From Frondihabitans peucedani (GTDB lineage: Bacteria; Actinomycetota; Actinomycetes; Actinomycetales; Microbacteriaceae), in NCBI RefSeq assembly GCF_039537585.1, contig NZ_BAABAU010000001.1, positions 1,674,001 to 1,738,000 on the forward strand: a stretch of DNA of 64,000 nucleotides. The letters run 5' to 3'. The translations under genes were made by a program, and so were the position numbers. Below, piece after piece: positions 37,770 to 46,481 of the stretch (within the stretch, counting starts at the first letter, position 1; the number at the start of each line of letters is the position of its first letter). A model generated the notes under the pieces. It was not told the DNA's origin. It did no database searches and saw only the letters and a program-made list of their open reading frames with translations.

Positions 37770-39536
37770 TCAGGCGCCCTGCGCCGCCAGCGTGTCGCGG
37801 CGGACGGGCCCGAGGTCGGCCGCCGCGGCGAAGGCGGGCAGGCCCGGCGCGCCGTCGAGCTCCACCAGCACGAGCTCGTTCGCTCCCGCCCGCGTCGCCG
37901 GCCCGGGCACGTAGAGCGTGTGCTGCGGGCCCTGCGACCAGTAGCGGCCGAGGGCGAACCCGTTGACGAAGGCCACGCCCTTGCCGAGAGCACTCGTCTC
38001 GAGGAAGAGGTCGGCCTGCTCGTCGAGGTCGAAGGCGAAGCGCAGGATGCCGTCCCTCGCCTCCTCGGACTCGACCCACGGCCGGTCGGGCGCCTCGTCG
38101 AGCCGACCCAGGTCGATCGGCAGCGCCGACCACGCGGCGGCGCAGCCCTCGATCGTCACCGGCCCGACGAGCCCCTTGGGCTCCCCGATCCGGCGCTCGT
38201 AGTTCACGCGGCCCTGGTCCTCGACGACGATCGTCAGGGTCCGGCCTGCCGGAAGGGCGAGCTCGCGGTCGCCGCGGGCCCGCTCGAGGGTGCCGACACG
38301 GGCCCCGTCGACGAACACCGACGCCCGGTCGCGGACCTCGGCGACCCGCAGCGTCGACGGCCCCGCGGGCAGCTCGGCCTCGAGCGCCAGGAGTCCGCGG
38401 TAGTGGCCGAGCTCGTCGAAGAGGGCCGGCTCGTCGCCGGTGGCGGCCCAGGATCCGAGGTGCTCCAGCGAGTCCAGCAGTGAGGCGTGCGACACCGGCC
38501 GCAGGTCGGGCGTCGGGCTCGGGAGGGCGCGCTCGAGCACGCCCGTGGGCACGTCGGCGTACTTGGCGAAGACCTCGCGGAACGCGAAGAACTTCTCGGT
38601 CGGGCGGCCGGCCTCGTCGAGCGGGGCGTCGTAGTCGTAGCTGGTGACGGTCGGCTCGTAGACGCCCTTGTCATTCGCGCCGTTCGTGAAGCCGAAGTTG
38701 GTGCCGCCGTGGAACATGTAGAGGTTCACCGAGGCGCCGCTCGCGAGGAGGGCGTCGAGGTCGCGGGCCTGCTCCTCGGCGGACGTGACGTGGTGCTCGC
38801 CGCCCCAGAAGTCGAACCAGCCGTTCCAGTACTCGGAGCACATCAGCGGACCGGTCGGCTGGTGGCGACGGAGGGTCGCGAGCCGCTCGGGGCTCCGGGA
38901 GCCGAACGAGCCGGTCTTCAGGAGGTCGGGAAGGCTGCCGTTTTGAAGCATGTCGTCCTCGGGCTGGTCGACGGTCGTCAGCGGGACCGTGATGCCGGCG
39001 TCGCGGGTGATGTCGACGAGCGCGCGGAGGTAGTCGTCGTCGCGGCCGTAGGCGCCGTACTCGTTCTCGATCTGCACCAGCACGACGGGGCCGTCGTGGT
39101 CGAGCTGACGCGGAGCGACGATGTCGTAGACGCGCCGGAGGTAGCTCTCGACGGCGGTCATGAAGCGCGGCTCGAAGCGCCGGATGCCGACCTCGGGGTC
39201 GGTGAAGAGCCAGGCCGGGAGCCCGCCGTTGTCGTACTCCGCGCAGATGTACGGGCCGGGCCGGACGATCGCGTGGAGGCCGGCCGCGTGGACGAGGTCG
39301 AGGAAGCGGCCGAGGTCGAGCATCCCCTCCGTGGTCCAGGCGCCGGGGACTGGCTCGTGGTCGTTCCAGGGGACGTAGGTCTCGATGGTGTTGAGGCCGA
39401 GCAGCCGCGCCTTCTCGATCCGGTCGGCCCAGAGGTCGGGGTGGATGCGGAAGTAGTGGAGGGCGCCCGACAGGATGCGACGGGGCTGGCCGTCGAACAG
39501 GAAGTCGCTCTCGCCGAGGGTCACGCGGCTGGTCAT
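37770..39536 (-). CDS. GH35 beta-galactosidase
   Basis: A 588-residue retaining beta-galactosidase. The catalytic barrel occupies residues 5-320: opening LSGALHYFRIHPDLW, RPGPYICAEYDNGGLPAWL, acid/base Glu159 in QIENEYGAYG and nucleophile Glu235 in CSEYWNGWFDFWG. C-terminal jelly-roll domains follow (about 370-588) with FVNGFALGRYWSQGPQ. No signal peptide, so it cleaves imported beta-galactosides in the cytosol. It is the last gene of the minus-strand ABC operon under the LacI regulator, which makes oligo-beta-galactosides the likely substrate of that transporter. Confidence 0.92.
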   Translation of the reverse strand: MTSRVTLGESDFLFDGQPRRILSGALHYFRIHPDLWADRIEKARLLGLNTIETYVPWNDHEPVPGAWTTEGMLDLGRFLDLVHAAGLHAIVRPGPYICAEYDNGGLPAWLFTDPEVGIRRFEPRFMTAVESYLRRVYDIVAPRQLDHDGPVVLVQIENEYGAYGRDDDYLRALVDITRDAGITVPLTTVDQPEDDMLQNGSLPDLLKTGSFGSRSPERLATLRRHQPTGPLMCSEYWNGWFDFWGGEHHVTSAEEQARDLDALLASGASVNLYMFHGGTNFGFTNGANDKGVYEPTVTSYDYDAPLDEAGRPTEKFFAFREVFAKYADVPTGVLERALPSPTPDLRPVSHASLLDSLEHLGSWAATGDEPALFDELGHYRGLLALEAELPAGPSTLRVAEVRDRASVFVDGARVGTLERARGDRELALPAGRTLTIVVEDQGRVNYERRIGEPKGLVGPVTIEGCAAAWSALPIDLGRLDEAPDRPWVESEEARDGILRFAFDLDEQADLFLETSALGKGVAFVNGFALGRYWSQGPQHTLYVPGPATRAGANELVLVELDGAPGLPAFAAAADLGPVRRDTLAAQGA

Positions 39537-39660
39537 CAGGTCTCGTTTCGAAGCTCGTGGAGCGGCGCGGCGGCCGCCCGTGAAGCGGCGCGGGGCCGCT
39601 CGTGGGAGCGGGTGCGACCGCACACGCGATCGCACCCGCCGGGTGTCACTGGGAGTGCTG

Positions 39661-41001
39661 CTACTTGCTGGTGACGGTGAATCCCTGCTGGTTGCCGTAC
39701 TTCACGATGGCAGCCTGCCAGGCCTTGAGGCCCGCGTTGAGGTCGCCGTTGTTCTGGTACGACTGGCCGACGGTGTCGGCGTAGATGCTGTTCGCGTAGA
39801 CCTGGAAGGGCAGGTACGACCAGCCGCTCTTGACCGAGTCCGACGCTCCGGCGAGGACGGTGTTGATGTCCTGCTGGCCGAAGTAGTCGGGCTTCGTCGC
39901 CAGGAAGTCGGACGACTTCAGGGTCGAGGTGGTCGACGGGAAGCCGCCGGAGGCGAGGAACGTGTCGACGCTCTCGGTCGACGAGTTGAGCCACTTGACG
40001 AAGCCGGCAGCGAGAGCCTGGTTCTTCGACTGCTTCAGCACGGCCTGCGCACCGCCGCCGTTCTCGGCCGTGACAGCGGTGGTGCCGTCATAGGTCGGGA
40101 TCGGGGCCACGCGCCAGTCTCCGGAGCCGGCCTTGGCGCCCGACTCGATGACGCCGGGGAACCAGGCGCCGGTGATCTGGGTGGCGATGTCGCCGTTGGC
40201 GAGCTGCTTGTACCAGTCGTCGGTGAAGCCGGGGGTCGGAGCGAGGAGCTTGTTCTCGACGAGCGTGCTCCAGGTGTCGGCCCACTTCTTCGATCCTGCG
40301 TCCTGCAGGTTGACGGTCACCTTGGTGCCGTCGGTCTTGAAGGGGGTCCCGCCGGCCTGCCAGATCATGCTGGTGGTGAAGCCCGCGTCGCCGGTGTCGC
40401 TGGTGAGGTAGGCGTCCGGGTTGGCCGCGTGCAGCTTCTTGGCGTCGGCGAGGTACTCGTCCCACGTCTTCGGCACCGACAGGCCGTACTTGTCGAACAC
40501 GGTCTTGTTGTAGAACATCGCCATGGGGCCGGAGTCCTGCGGCAGGCCGTACAGCTTGCCGTCGAGGTCGACGGAGCCCCAGGTGCCGGAGGTGTACTTG
40601 CTCTTCAGCGAGTCGAAGCCGTACTGCGACAGGTCGCTAAGCGAGCCGGCCAGAGCGAACTGCGGCATCGCGTAGTACTCGATCTGGGCGACGTCGGGGG
40701 CGCCCGATCCTGCCTTGATCGCGTTCTGCAGCTTGGTGTACTCGTCGTTGCCGGTGCCGGCGTTGACGAGCTTCACCTTGACCTTGGGGTAGGCCTTCTC
40801 GAACGCCTTGACCTGGGCGGCACCCGAAGGGGTCCACGACCAGTAGGTCAGCGACCCGCCCTTCTTGAGGGCTGCGGTGACGGCGTCGGCGTTGCCGCCG
40901 CCCGAGGAGGAGGTGGAGCCGGACGAGCAGCCGGCGAGGGCTGCTGTCACGGCGACGGTGGTGACGGCGGCCGCCACGATGGTCCGCAAGCGCTTGTGCA
41001 C
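39661..41001 (-). CDS. Sugar ABC transporter substrate-binding lipoprotein
   Basis: A 446-residue CUT1 solute-binding protein with a Sec lipoprotein signal ending at Cys25 (ALAGC). Mature domain begins with SLTYWSWTPSGAAQVKAFEKA; YGLPQDSGPMAMFYN near 155 and ITGAWFPG near 290 are the expected binding-cleft regions. It lies between the permease pair and GH35 in one operon. Presumed ligand: a beta-galactoside. The 124-bp gap to GH35 has no evident terminator. Confidence 0.92.
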   Translation of the reverse strand: MHKRLRTIVAAAVTTVAVTAALAGCSSGSTSSSGGGNADAVTAALKKGGSLTYWSWTPSGAAQVKAFEKAYPKVKVKLVNAGTGNDEYTKLQNAIKAGSGAPDVAQIEYYAMPQFALAGSLSDLSQYGFDSLKSKYTSGTWGSVDLDGKLYGLPQDSGPMAMFYNKTVFDKYGLSVPKTWDEYLADAKKLHAANPDAYLTSDTGDAGFTTSMIWQAGGTPFKTDGTKVTVNLQDAGSKKWADTWSTLVENKLLAPTPGFTDDWYKQLANGDIATQITGAWFPGVIESGAKAGSGDWRVAPIPTYDGTTAVTAENGGGAQAVLKQSKNQALAAGFVKWLNSSTESVDTFLASGGFPSTTSTLKSSDFLATKPDYFGQQDINTVLAGASDSVKSGWSYLPFQVYANSIYADTVGQSYQNNGDLNAGLKAWQAAIVKYGNQQGFTVTSK

Positions 41002-41086
41002 GAGGGTCCTTTCACTTCGTTGTGTGTTTGAGGGGTGATGCGGGATAGGTGGTGCGGGGTGGAGGTCGAGCAGGAGGCGGGGGCGC

Positions 41087-42028
41087 CTACTCCTTGACGC
41101 CTCCGGCGCCGAGGCCCGACTGCCAGTAGCGCTGCAGCAGGAGGAAAACGACGACGATTGGGATGATCGTGATGAGCGCGCCCGTCACGACGAGGTTGTA
41201 GATCGGGTGAGCAGCGACTCCCTGGGCCTGCTGACTCCACTGGTTCAATCCGACGGTCAATGGATACAGCCGTGGATCGCTCAGCATGATCAGGGGCAGG
41301 AAGTAGTTGTTCCAGACGGCGACGACCGAGAAGAGCAGGACGGTGACGATGCCGGGCGTGAGCAGCTTGACCGCGATGGTGAAGAAGATCCGGAGCTCGC
41401 TGGCGCCGTCCATGCGGGCGGCCTCGAGGAGCTCGGTCGGGATCGCGTCGACCGCGTAGGTCCACACCAGGTACATGCCGAACGGACTGATCAGCGAGGG
41501 CAGGATGATCGCCCACGGCGTGTTGGTCAGCCCCAGTTTCGAGAACAGCAGGAAGGTCGGGACGGCCAGGGCGGTGCCGGGGATCGCGATCGAGCCGAGG
41601 ACGACGGCGAAGACCGCTCGACGCCCGACGAAGCGGAACTTGGCCAGGCCGTAGCCCGCGATGGTCGCGAGGAACGTCGCCCCGCCGGCGCCGACGACGA
41701 CGTACAGCAGCGTGTTGCCGAACCACTGCAGGAAGATGCCGCCGTTATAGGTGAAGACGTCGCGGATGTTGGCGAACAGGTCGAAGCCGTTGCCGAACCA
41801 GAGGCCGAAGGTCGACAGGAGGTCGTCCTGCGACTTCGTCGAGTTGACGATGAGGTAGAACAGCGGCGCGAACGAGTAGACCAGGAAGACGACCATGATC
41901 GCGGTCATCGGGAGCGACTTCTTCTCGCGGAGGCCGCTGCCGTCGTTCTTGCCGGGGCGGATACGGCGCGGGGTGCGGCCGGGGCGGGCCCCGGGGGCGG
42001 GGACGACAGGACGGGTCAGGGTGCTCAT
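41087..42028 (-). CDS. Sugar ABC transporter permease (MalG type)
   Basis: A 313-residue permease with six TM helices after a basic, Pro/Arg-rich N-terminus. EAA loop LLEAARMDGASELRIFF near residue 208, and the C-terminus has LQRYWQSGLGAGGVKE. ATG overlaps the stop of the partner permease by 4 bases. Part of the LacI-controlled galactoside operon; the ATPase is not encoded here. Confidence 0.92.
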   Translation of the reverse strand: MSTLTRPVVPAPGARPGRTPRRIRPGKNDGSGLREKKSLPMTAIMVVFLVYSFAPLFYLIVNSTKSQDDLLSTFGLWFGNGFDLFANIRDVFTYNGGIFLQWFGNTLLYVVVGAGGATFLATIAGYGLAKFRFVGRRAVFAVVLGSIAIPGTALAVPTFLLFSKLGLTNTPWAIILPSLISPFGMYLVWTYAVDAIPTELLEAARMDGASELRIFFTIAVKLLTPGIVTVLLFSVVAVWNNYFLPLIMLSDPRLYPLTVGLNQWSQQAQGVAAHPIYNLVVTGALITIIPIVVVFLLLQRYWQSGLGAGGVKE

Positions 42029-42957
42029 CGGTTCTCCGATCGCGTTCCGCGCACCTGGACCACGTAGGCGATCACCGCGGTGATGATGCCCATGACGATG
42101 GCGACGGTGGCGGAGTAGTTGAACTGCTGGCCGGCGAACGAGAGGTTGTAGGCGTACATGTTCGGGGTGAAGAACGTGCCGATCACGTTCGGGGCGAGCG
42201 ATTTCAGGAGGTTCGGCTCGTTGAAGAGCTGGAAGCTCCCGATGATCGAGAAGATCGTCGCGATCACGATCGAGCCGCGGAGAGCCGGGAGCTTGATCGA
42301 GAGGATGGTGCGGAGCGATCCTGCGCCGTCGAGGGCAGCGGCCTCGTAGAGGTCGGTCGGCACGACGCGGAGGGCCGCGAAGAAGATGATCATGTTGTAG
42401 CCCAGGAACTCCCAGGTCACGATGTTGCCGATCGAGGTCAGGATCCAGGTCGGGGTGAACGGCTGCAGCAGGTCGATGCCGATCGCGCTGTTGAACGAGC
42501 CGGTCAGGCCGAACTGCGGGCCGTAGATGAAGCCCCAGATGAGCGCCGCGACGACGCCGGGGACGGCGTAGGGCAGGAAGATCGCGATGCGGAAGAAGCC
42601 GGCCGCGTGCACCCGGGCGCTGTCGAGGGCGAGTGCTGCGATGAGGGCCAGCACCAGCATGATCGGCACCTGGATGACCAGGAAGACGAGGACCCGGACG
42701 AAGCCGCTCCAGAACTTCGAGTCTTGGACGAGCTGGACGTAGTTCGCGAGCCCGACGAAGTGGTTGCCGCCGATGAGCTGGTCGCGGAAGAGGCTCAGGT
42801 AGAGGGCGTAGCCGATCGGCACGATCAGCATGGCGACGAGCACCACCATGAACGGGGCTACGAACAGCCAGCCGGTCTGCTTGCCCCGCTTTCGGCGTCG
42901 CGCGACGGGTGCCGGGGTCGGCGCCGTGTCGCTGGCTGTCATGGCTCTCACGCTCAT
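42025..42957 (-). CDS. Sugar ABC transporter permease (MalF type)
   Basis: A 310-residue permease with six TM helices. The cytosolic EAA loop is LYEAAALDGAGSLRTILSIKLP near residue 212. The start at 42957 was kept, though an internal ATG 15 bases later is also possible. First gene of the galactoside operon, transcribed divergently from LacI with two operators in the 94-bp intergenic region. Confidence 0.92.
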   Translation of the reverse strand: MSVRAMTASDTAPTPAPVARRRKRGKQTGWLFVAPFMVVLVAMLIVPIGYALYLSLFRDQLIGGNHFVGLANYVQLVQDSKFWSGFVRVLVFLVIQVPIMLVLALIAALALDSARVHAAGFFRIAIFLPYAVPGVVAALIWGFIYGPQFGLTGSFNSAIGIDLLQPFTPTWILTSIGNIVTWEFLGYNMIIFFAALRVVPTDLYEAAALDGAGSLRTILSIKLPALRGSIVIATIFSIIGSFQLFNEPNLLKSLAPNVIGTFFTPNMYAYNLSFAGQQFNYSATVAIVMGIITAVIAYVVQVRGTRSENR

Positions 42958-42980
42958 GGAAACGTCCTTGTCTCGTGCAG

Positions 42981-42996
42981 ATGTTTACGTCAACAT
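42981..42996. promoter_or_regulatory. LacI-family operator 1
   Basis: ATGTTTACGTCAACAT, a 16-bp palindrome with one mismatch and the central ACGT common to LacI-family sites. Located 24 bases before the MalF-type start, so it controls the transporter/GH35 operon. Confidence 0.75.
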
Positions 42997-43014
42997 TCCG
43001 AGTGGGACAGTAGC

Positions 43015-43030
43015 ATGTCAACGTCACCAT
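43015..43030. promoter_or_regulatory. LacI-family operator 2
   Basis: ATGTCAACGTCACCAT shares the ACGT centre and outer ATG...CAT with operator 1, 34 bp away (centre to centre) and closer to the LacI start. Weaker symmetry; probably an auxiliary or autoregulatory site. Confidence 0.6.
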
Positions 43031-43051
43031 CGCCAATCAGGAAGGGAACTC

Positions 43052-44083
43052 GTGCCCGAAGCAGTGCCGGCTTCCAAGAAGGCGTCGGCCTCCGATGTCG
43101 CCCTCGAGGCAGGCGTCTCGATGCAGACCGTCTCGCGGGTCGCCCGCGGGCTCGAGAACGTCCAGCCCGCCACCCGCGACCGCGTCCGCGCCGCGATGGA
43201 CCGCCTCGGCTACAGCCCCAACCGCGCTGCTCGGGCCCTGCGCTCCGGGCGGTTCCACACGATCGGCGTGATCATGTTCACGCTCTCGTCGTACGGCAAC
43301 TCGAAGACCCTCGAGGCGATCGCCGAGGCCGCCCGCGAGTCCGACTACACGATCACGCTCCTGCCCGTCCACCAGCGGACCCAGGGCGGCGTCACCGGTG
43401 CCTTCGCCCGTCTGTCGGAGCAGGCCGTCGACGGCGTGGTCATCGTCATCGAGGCCGACATCCTGGCCGAGCACGACCTCGCCCTCCCGGCCGACGTGCC
43501 CGTCGTCGTCATCGACTCCAGCGGCCAGAGCTCGAGGCCCTTCATCGACACCGACCAGAAGCAGGGCACCCGGCTCGCCGTCGAGCACCTGCTGGAGCTC
43601 GGCCACGAGACGGTCTGGCACGTCGCCGGTCCCGAGCACTCCTACTCGGCGAGGCGCCGTGAGGCGGCGTGGCGCGAGACCCTGGTCGCGGCCGGCCGAC
43701 CGGTGGCGGAACCGCTCCGGGGCGACTGGAGCGCCGAGTCGGGCCACCGCGTCGGCCTCGACCTGGCGAGCCGCCCCGACGTGACCGCGGTCTTCGTCGC
43801 GAACGACTCCATGGCGCTCGGCCTGATGCGCGCCTGCCACGAGCTCGGCCGCCCGCTGCCCTCCACCCTCAGCATCGTCGGGTTCGACGACATGACCGAC
43901 TCGGCGTCGTTCTGGCCGCCTCTCACGACCATCAGGCAGCACTTCGACGAGGTGGGCCGGCGGGCGATCGACCTGCTGCTGCGCGAGATGGCGCGCGACG
44001 CCGACGTCTCGCAGGTGATCGTGCCGACCGAGCTCGTGGTTCGGGCGTCGTCGGCGGCTCCGCCGGCGGTATCCGGCTCGTAG
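43052..44083 (+). CDS. LacI-family repressor of the galactoside operon
   Basis: A 343-residue LacI regulator. HTH and hinge occupy residues 11-65: SASDVALEAGVSMQTVSRVARG, then RLGYSPNRAARALRSGR. The periplasmic-binding-like domain follows, with VVVIDSSG, PFIDTDQKQGTRLAVEHLLELGH and AVFVANDSMALG. GTG at 43052 with GGAAGGGA upstream. It is divergent from the ABC/GH35 operon and should repress it through the sites at 42981-42996 and 43015-43030, with a galactoside as inducer. Confidence 0.93.
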   Translation: MPEAVPASKKASASDVALEAGVSMQTVSRVARGLENVQPATRDRVRAAMDRLGYSPNRAARALRSGRFHTIGVIMFTLSSYGNSKTLEAIAEAARESDYTITLLPVHQRTQGGVTGAFARLSEQAVDGVVIVIEADILAEHDLALPADVPVVVIDSSGQSSRPFIDTDQKQGTRLAVEHLLELGHETVWHVAGPEHSYSARRREAAWRETLVAAGRPVAEPLRGDWSAESGHRVGLDLASRPDVTAVFVANDSMALGLMRACHELGRPLPSTLSIVGFDDMTDSASFWPPLTTIRQHFDEVGRRAIDLLLREMARDADVSQVIVPTELVVRASSAAPPAVSGS

Positions 44084-44092
44084 ACTGCCGAA

Positions 44093-44992
44093 ATGGCACG
44101 AAGAGTCCTCATCGTCGACGGTGACACCGGTTCCCGCCGACAGGCGATCTACGCCCTCCTCCCGGCGGGCTTCGAAGTGGACGTCGCGGAGGACACCGTC
44201 GAGGCCTCCTCGGCGATCGCCCGCCAGCTGCCCGATCTCGTCGTCCTGGGCGACTCGATGGTGCATCCTGCCGGCCTGGCCTTCGTGGGCCGCCTCATGA
44301 CCTCGGCGGCGACCGCGCCCGTGCCGGTCCTGATCGTCGCGAAGGGCGACGAGAATCAGGCGGCCGCTGCCCGGGCCGGTGCGCGCGCCGTCCTGCCTGG
44401 TCCGCTCGCAGGGGCCGACCTGCTCGCTGCCGTCACCGATCAGATCGAGCGTCCGGCTCCACTTCCGCAGGCCCCGTCGGCCGTGCTCGACGACCCTGAG
44501 CGGCTCGCCGCCGTCGAGGCGCTCCGCCCCGACCGCGCGGGCAACCCGGACTTCGACCGCTTCACCCACCTGACCGCCAAGATGCTCGGGGTGCCGGTGT
44601 CGACGATGGTGCTGATCGAGAACGACCAGCAGGTCTACGCCAGCCAGGTCGGCGTCGGCGAGCCGTGGGCCTCCGCGGGCGGCGTGCCGCTCGAGTACTC
44701 GTACTGCCAGTACGCGATCACGACGCGCGAGCCGCTCCGCATCTCGGACGCCTCGAAGCACCCGCTCGTCTCGAACAGCCCGGCGGTCACCGAGCTCGAC
44801 GCGATCGCGTACGTCGGCATCCCGCTGATCACCAGCGACGGCAACGCGGTCGGCACCCTCTGCGCCATCGACTCGCAGCCGCGCGACTGGACCGACCACC
44901 AGGTGGGCATCCTGAACGACCTGGCGGGGATCCTGACCGCGCAGCTCGACGCGACTCTCGCCTCGGGGCGCACGGGTCGGCACGGAACCTAG
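44093..44992 (+). CDS. Degenerate receiver plus GAF-domain protein
   Basis: A 299-residue cytosolic sensor-like protein. Residues 4-122 have the receiver fold (VLIVDGDTGSRRQ, DLVVLGDSMVHPAG, VLIVAKGD), but the phosphoacceptor Asp position reads Gly and the conserved C-terminal Lys is absent, so it is probably a pseudo-receiver. Residues 140-290 are a GAF domain (MVLIENDQQVYAS, EYSYCQYAI, YVGIPL, VGTLCAID). No output domain. ATG 6 bases after TAGACT, which overlaps the LacI stop codon, suggests its own leaderless promoter. Confidence 0.8.
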   Translation: MARRVLIVDGDTGSRRQAIYALLPAGFEVDVAEDTVEASSAIARQLPDLVVLGDSMVHPAGLAFVGRLMTSAATAPVPVLIVAKGDENQAAAARAGARAVLPGPLAGADLLAAVTDQIERPAPLPQAPSAVLDDPERLAAVEALRPDRAGNPDFDRFTHLTAKMLGVPVSTMVLIENDQQVYASQVGVGEPWASAGGVPLEYSYCQYAITTREPLRISDASKHPLVSNSPAVTELDAIAYVGIPLITSDGNAVGTLCAIDSQPRDWTDHQVGILNDLAGILTAQLDATLASGRTGRHGT

Positions 44993-45354
44993 GTCGCGGG
45001 TGGCTCGCCGTCGAGCGCCTCGAGCTCGCTGAGGGCGCCGAGTGCCCGTGCGAGGCGGGCCTCCTCGGGTTCGTCCCACCAGGCCGGGCCGCGCTCGCCC
45101 AGGCCGTGCTTCGCGAGGCCGTTCCGCTTGCGGGCGGCTGCCACTGCGTCGTCGTCGCCGGCTCTCTTCGCGCTCCGTACGCCCGACCGGCCCCGCCCGA
45201 GATGCGATTTCAGAGCCTCGACGAGGTCGTCGGGCAGCGACGGGTCGGTGCGCCTCCAGCGGCGGCCGTTCACGACGAGCCAGCGTTCGGCGTCTGTGCT
45301 GTCACCGTCGGGGCCGTCACCGTCGGGGTCGCCCGCCGACGCGTCGTGCGCCAT
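44989..45354 (-). CDS. Conserved small protein, unknown function
   Basis: A 121-residue hydrophilic protein. An acidic Asp/Gly-rich N-terminus is followed by WLVVNGRRWRRTDPSLPD, LKSHLGRGRSGVRSAKR and HGLGERGPAWWDEPEEARLARAL. I recall similar actinobacterial proteins that databases name biopolymer transporter Tol, a name with no support here. Its start shares one base with the stop of the radical-SAM gene, so they form an operon. The basic middle segment could bind nucleic acid, but this is guesswork. Confidence 0.75.
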   Translation of the reverse strand: MAHDASAGDPDGDGPDGDSTDAERWLVVNGRRWRRTDPSLPDDLVEALKSHLGRGRSGVRSAKRAGDDDAVAAARKRNGLAKHGLGERGPAWWDEPEEARLARALGALSELEALDGEPPAT

Positions 45355-46415
45355 CAGAACGCGTACCGGATCGGGCAGTACGGCAGGATCTCGGCGATCA
45401 GCGCCGTGAGCTCGGCGACGCCGCGCTGTTTGAGGTCGTAGCGGTAGCGGATGTTCTCAGCGCCGTTCTGCGACCGCTTGGTCTCTTGGATGCCGGGCTG
45501 CCAGATCAGGCTCTCACCCGTCGGGTGCCAGCCGAGGTTGACCTCGTGGAGCGGCTCGTTGTGCGTGAGGAAGATCACCTCGGCCGCCAGCTGCTGCTTG
45601 GCCGCGTCGCTCAGGACGTCGTCGACCTCGGTCAGAAGAGCCCGCCAGTCGTCGAGCCAGGTCGGAGTGATGATGACGGGCGAGAAGTTGACGTGCACCT
45701 CGTAGCCGGCCTCGACGAAGTCGTTGATCGCGGCGATGCGCTCGCTCATCCGCGTCGTCCGGAGGTCGGTGACCTTGGCGACCTCGGCCGGCATCAGGGA
45801 GAAGCGGACCCGCGTGCGCCCCCGAGGGTCCCAGTCGAGGAGGTCTCGGTTGACGTACTTCGTGGCGAAGGAGGCCTTCGCCGTCGGACTCATCCGGAAC
45901 AGGTCGACGGCGTCGCGGACGTTCTCGCTGATGAGGGCGTCCACCGAGCAGTCGCTGTTCTCGCCGAGGTCGTAGACCCAGGCCGCAGGATCGCACTGGT
46001 TCGGCATCGTCTTCTCGCCCTGCTTGTGGATGTGCCGGGCGACGTGACGCAGGATCTGGTCGCTGTTCGTGAAGACGGTCACGGGGTTGCTGTAGCCCTT
46101 GCGGCGCGGCACGTAGCAGTAGACACAGGCCATCGCGCAGCCGTTCGACAGCGACGGCGCGATGAAGTCGGCGGAACGGCCGTTCGGTCGGGTCGCGATG
46201 CTCTTCTTCTCGCCCAGGACGAGCGCCTCGGTCTTGATGCGCACCCAGCGCCGGACGTTCGCCTCGTCGCCGTGGAGCTCGGGGATGCGCCAGTGCGACT
46301 CGACCGGCACCACCTCGGCGTCGGGCCAGCGCCCCAGGATCTCGAGCCCGCGCGCAGACGCAGCCGCGGCGGGCTCGGCGTAGATGCGCGTGACGTCGAG
46401 CAGAGGTGTGATCAT
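45354..46415 (-). CDS. Spore photoproduct lyase-like radical SAM protein
   Basis: A 353-residue radical-SAM enzyme of the SplB family. The [4Fe-4S] motif CxxxCxxC is in SNGCAMACVYCYVPRRKG near residue 90. Downstream are the family segments DLGENSDCSVDALISENV (with the extra Cys), FATKYVNRDLLDWDPRG, RFSLMPAEVAKVTDLRTT and NFSPVIITPTWLDDW. SplB repairs the thymine dimer of spores; this lineage does not sporulate, so the homologue probably repairs or modifies another substrate. ATG at 46415 chosen for homology start. Confidence 0.87.
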   Translation of the reverse strand: MITPLLDVTRIYAEPAAAASARGLEILGRWPDAEVVPVESHWRIPELHGDEANVRRWVRIKTEALVLGEKKSIATRPNGRSADFIAPSLSNGCAMACVYCYVPRRKGYSNPVTVFTNSDQILRHVARHIHKQGEKTMPNQCDPAAWVYDLGENSDCSVDALISENVRDAVDLFRMSPTAKASFATKYVNRDLLDWDPRGRTRVRFSLMPAEVAKVTDLRTTRMSERIAAINDFVEAGYEVHVNFSPVIITPTWLDDWRALLTEVDDVLSDAAKQQLAAEVIFLTHNEPLHEVNLGWHPTGESLIWQPGIQETKRSQNGAENIRYRYDLKQRGVAELTALIAEILPYCPIRYAF

Positions 46416-46481
46416 CGCGTCGATTCTCGCGCGAGCCACCGACATCCGTCGGTCAGCTGATTCCCTACGCTCATTGTCGTG

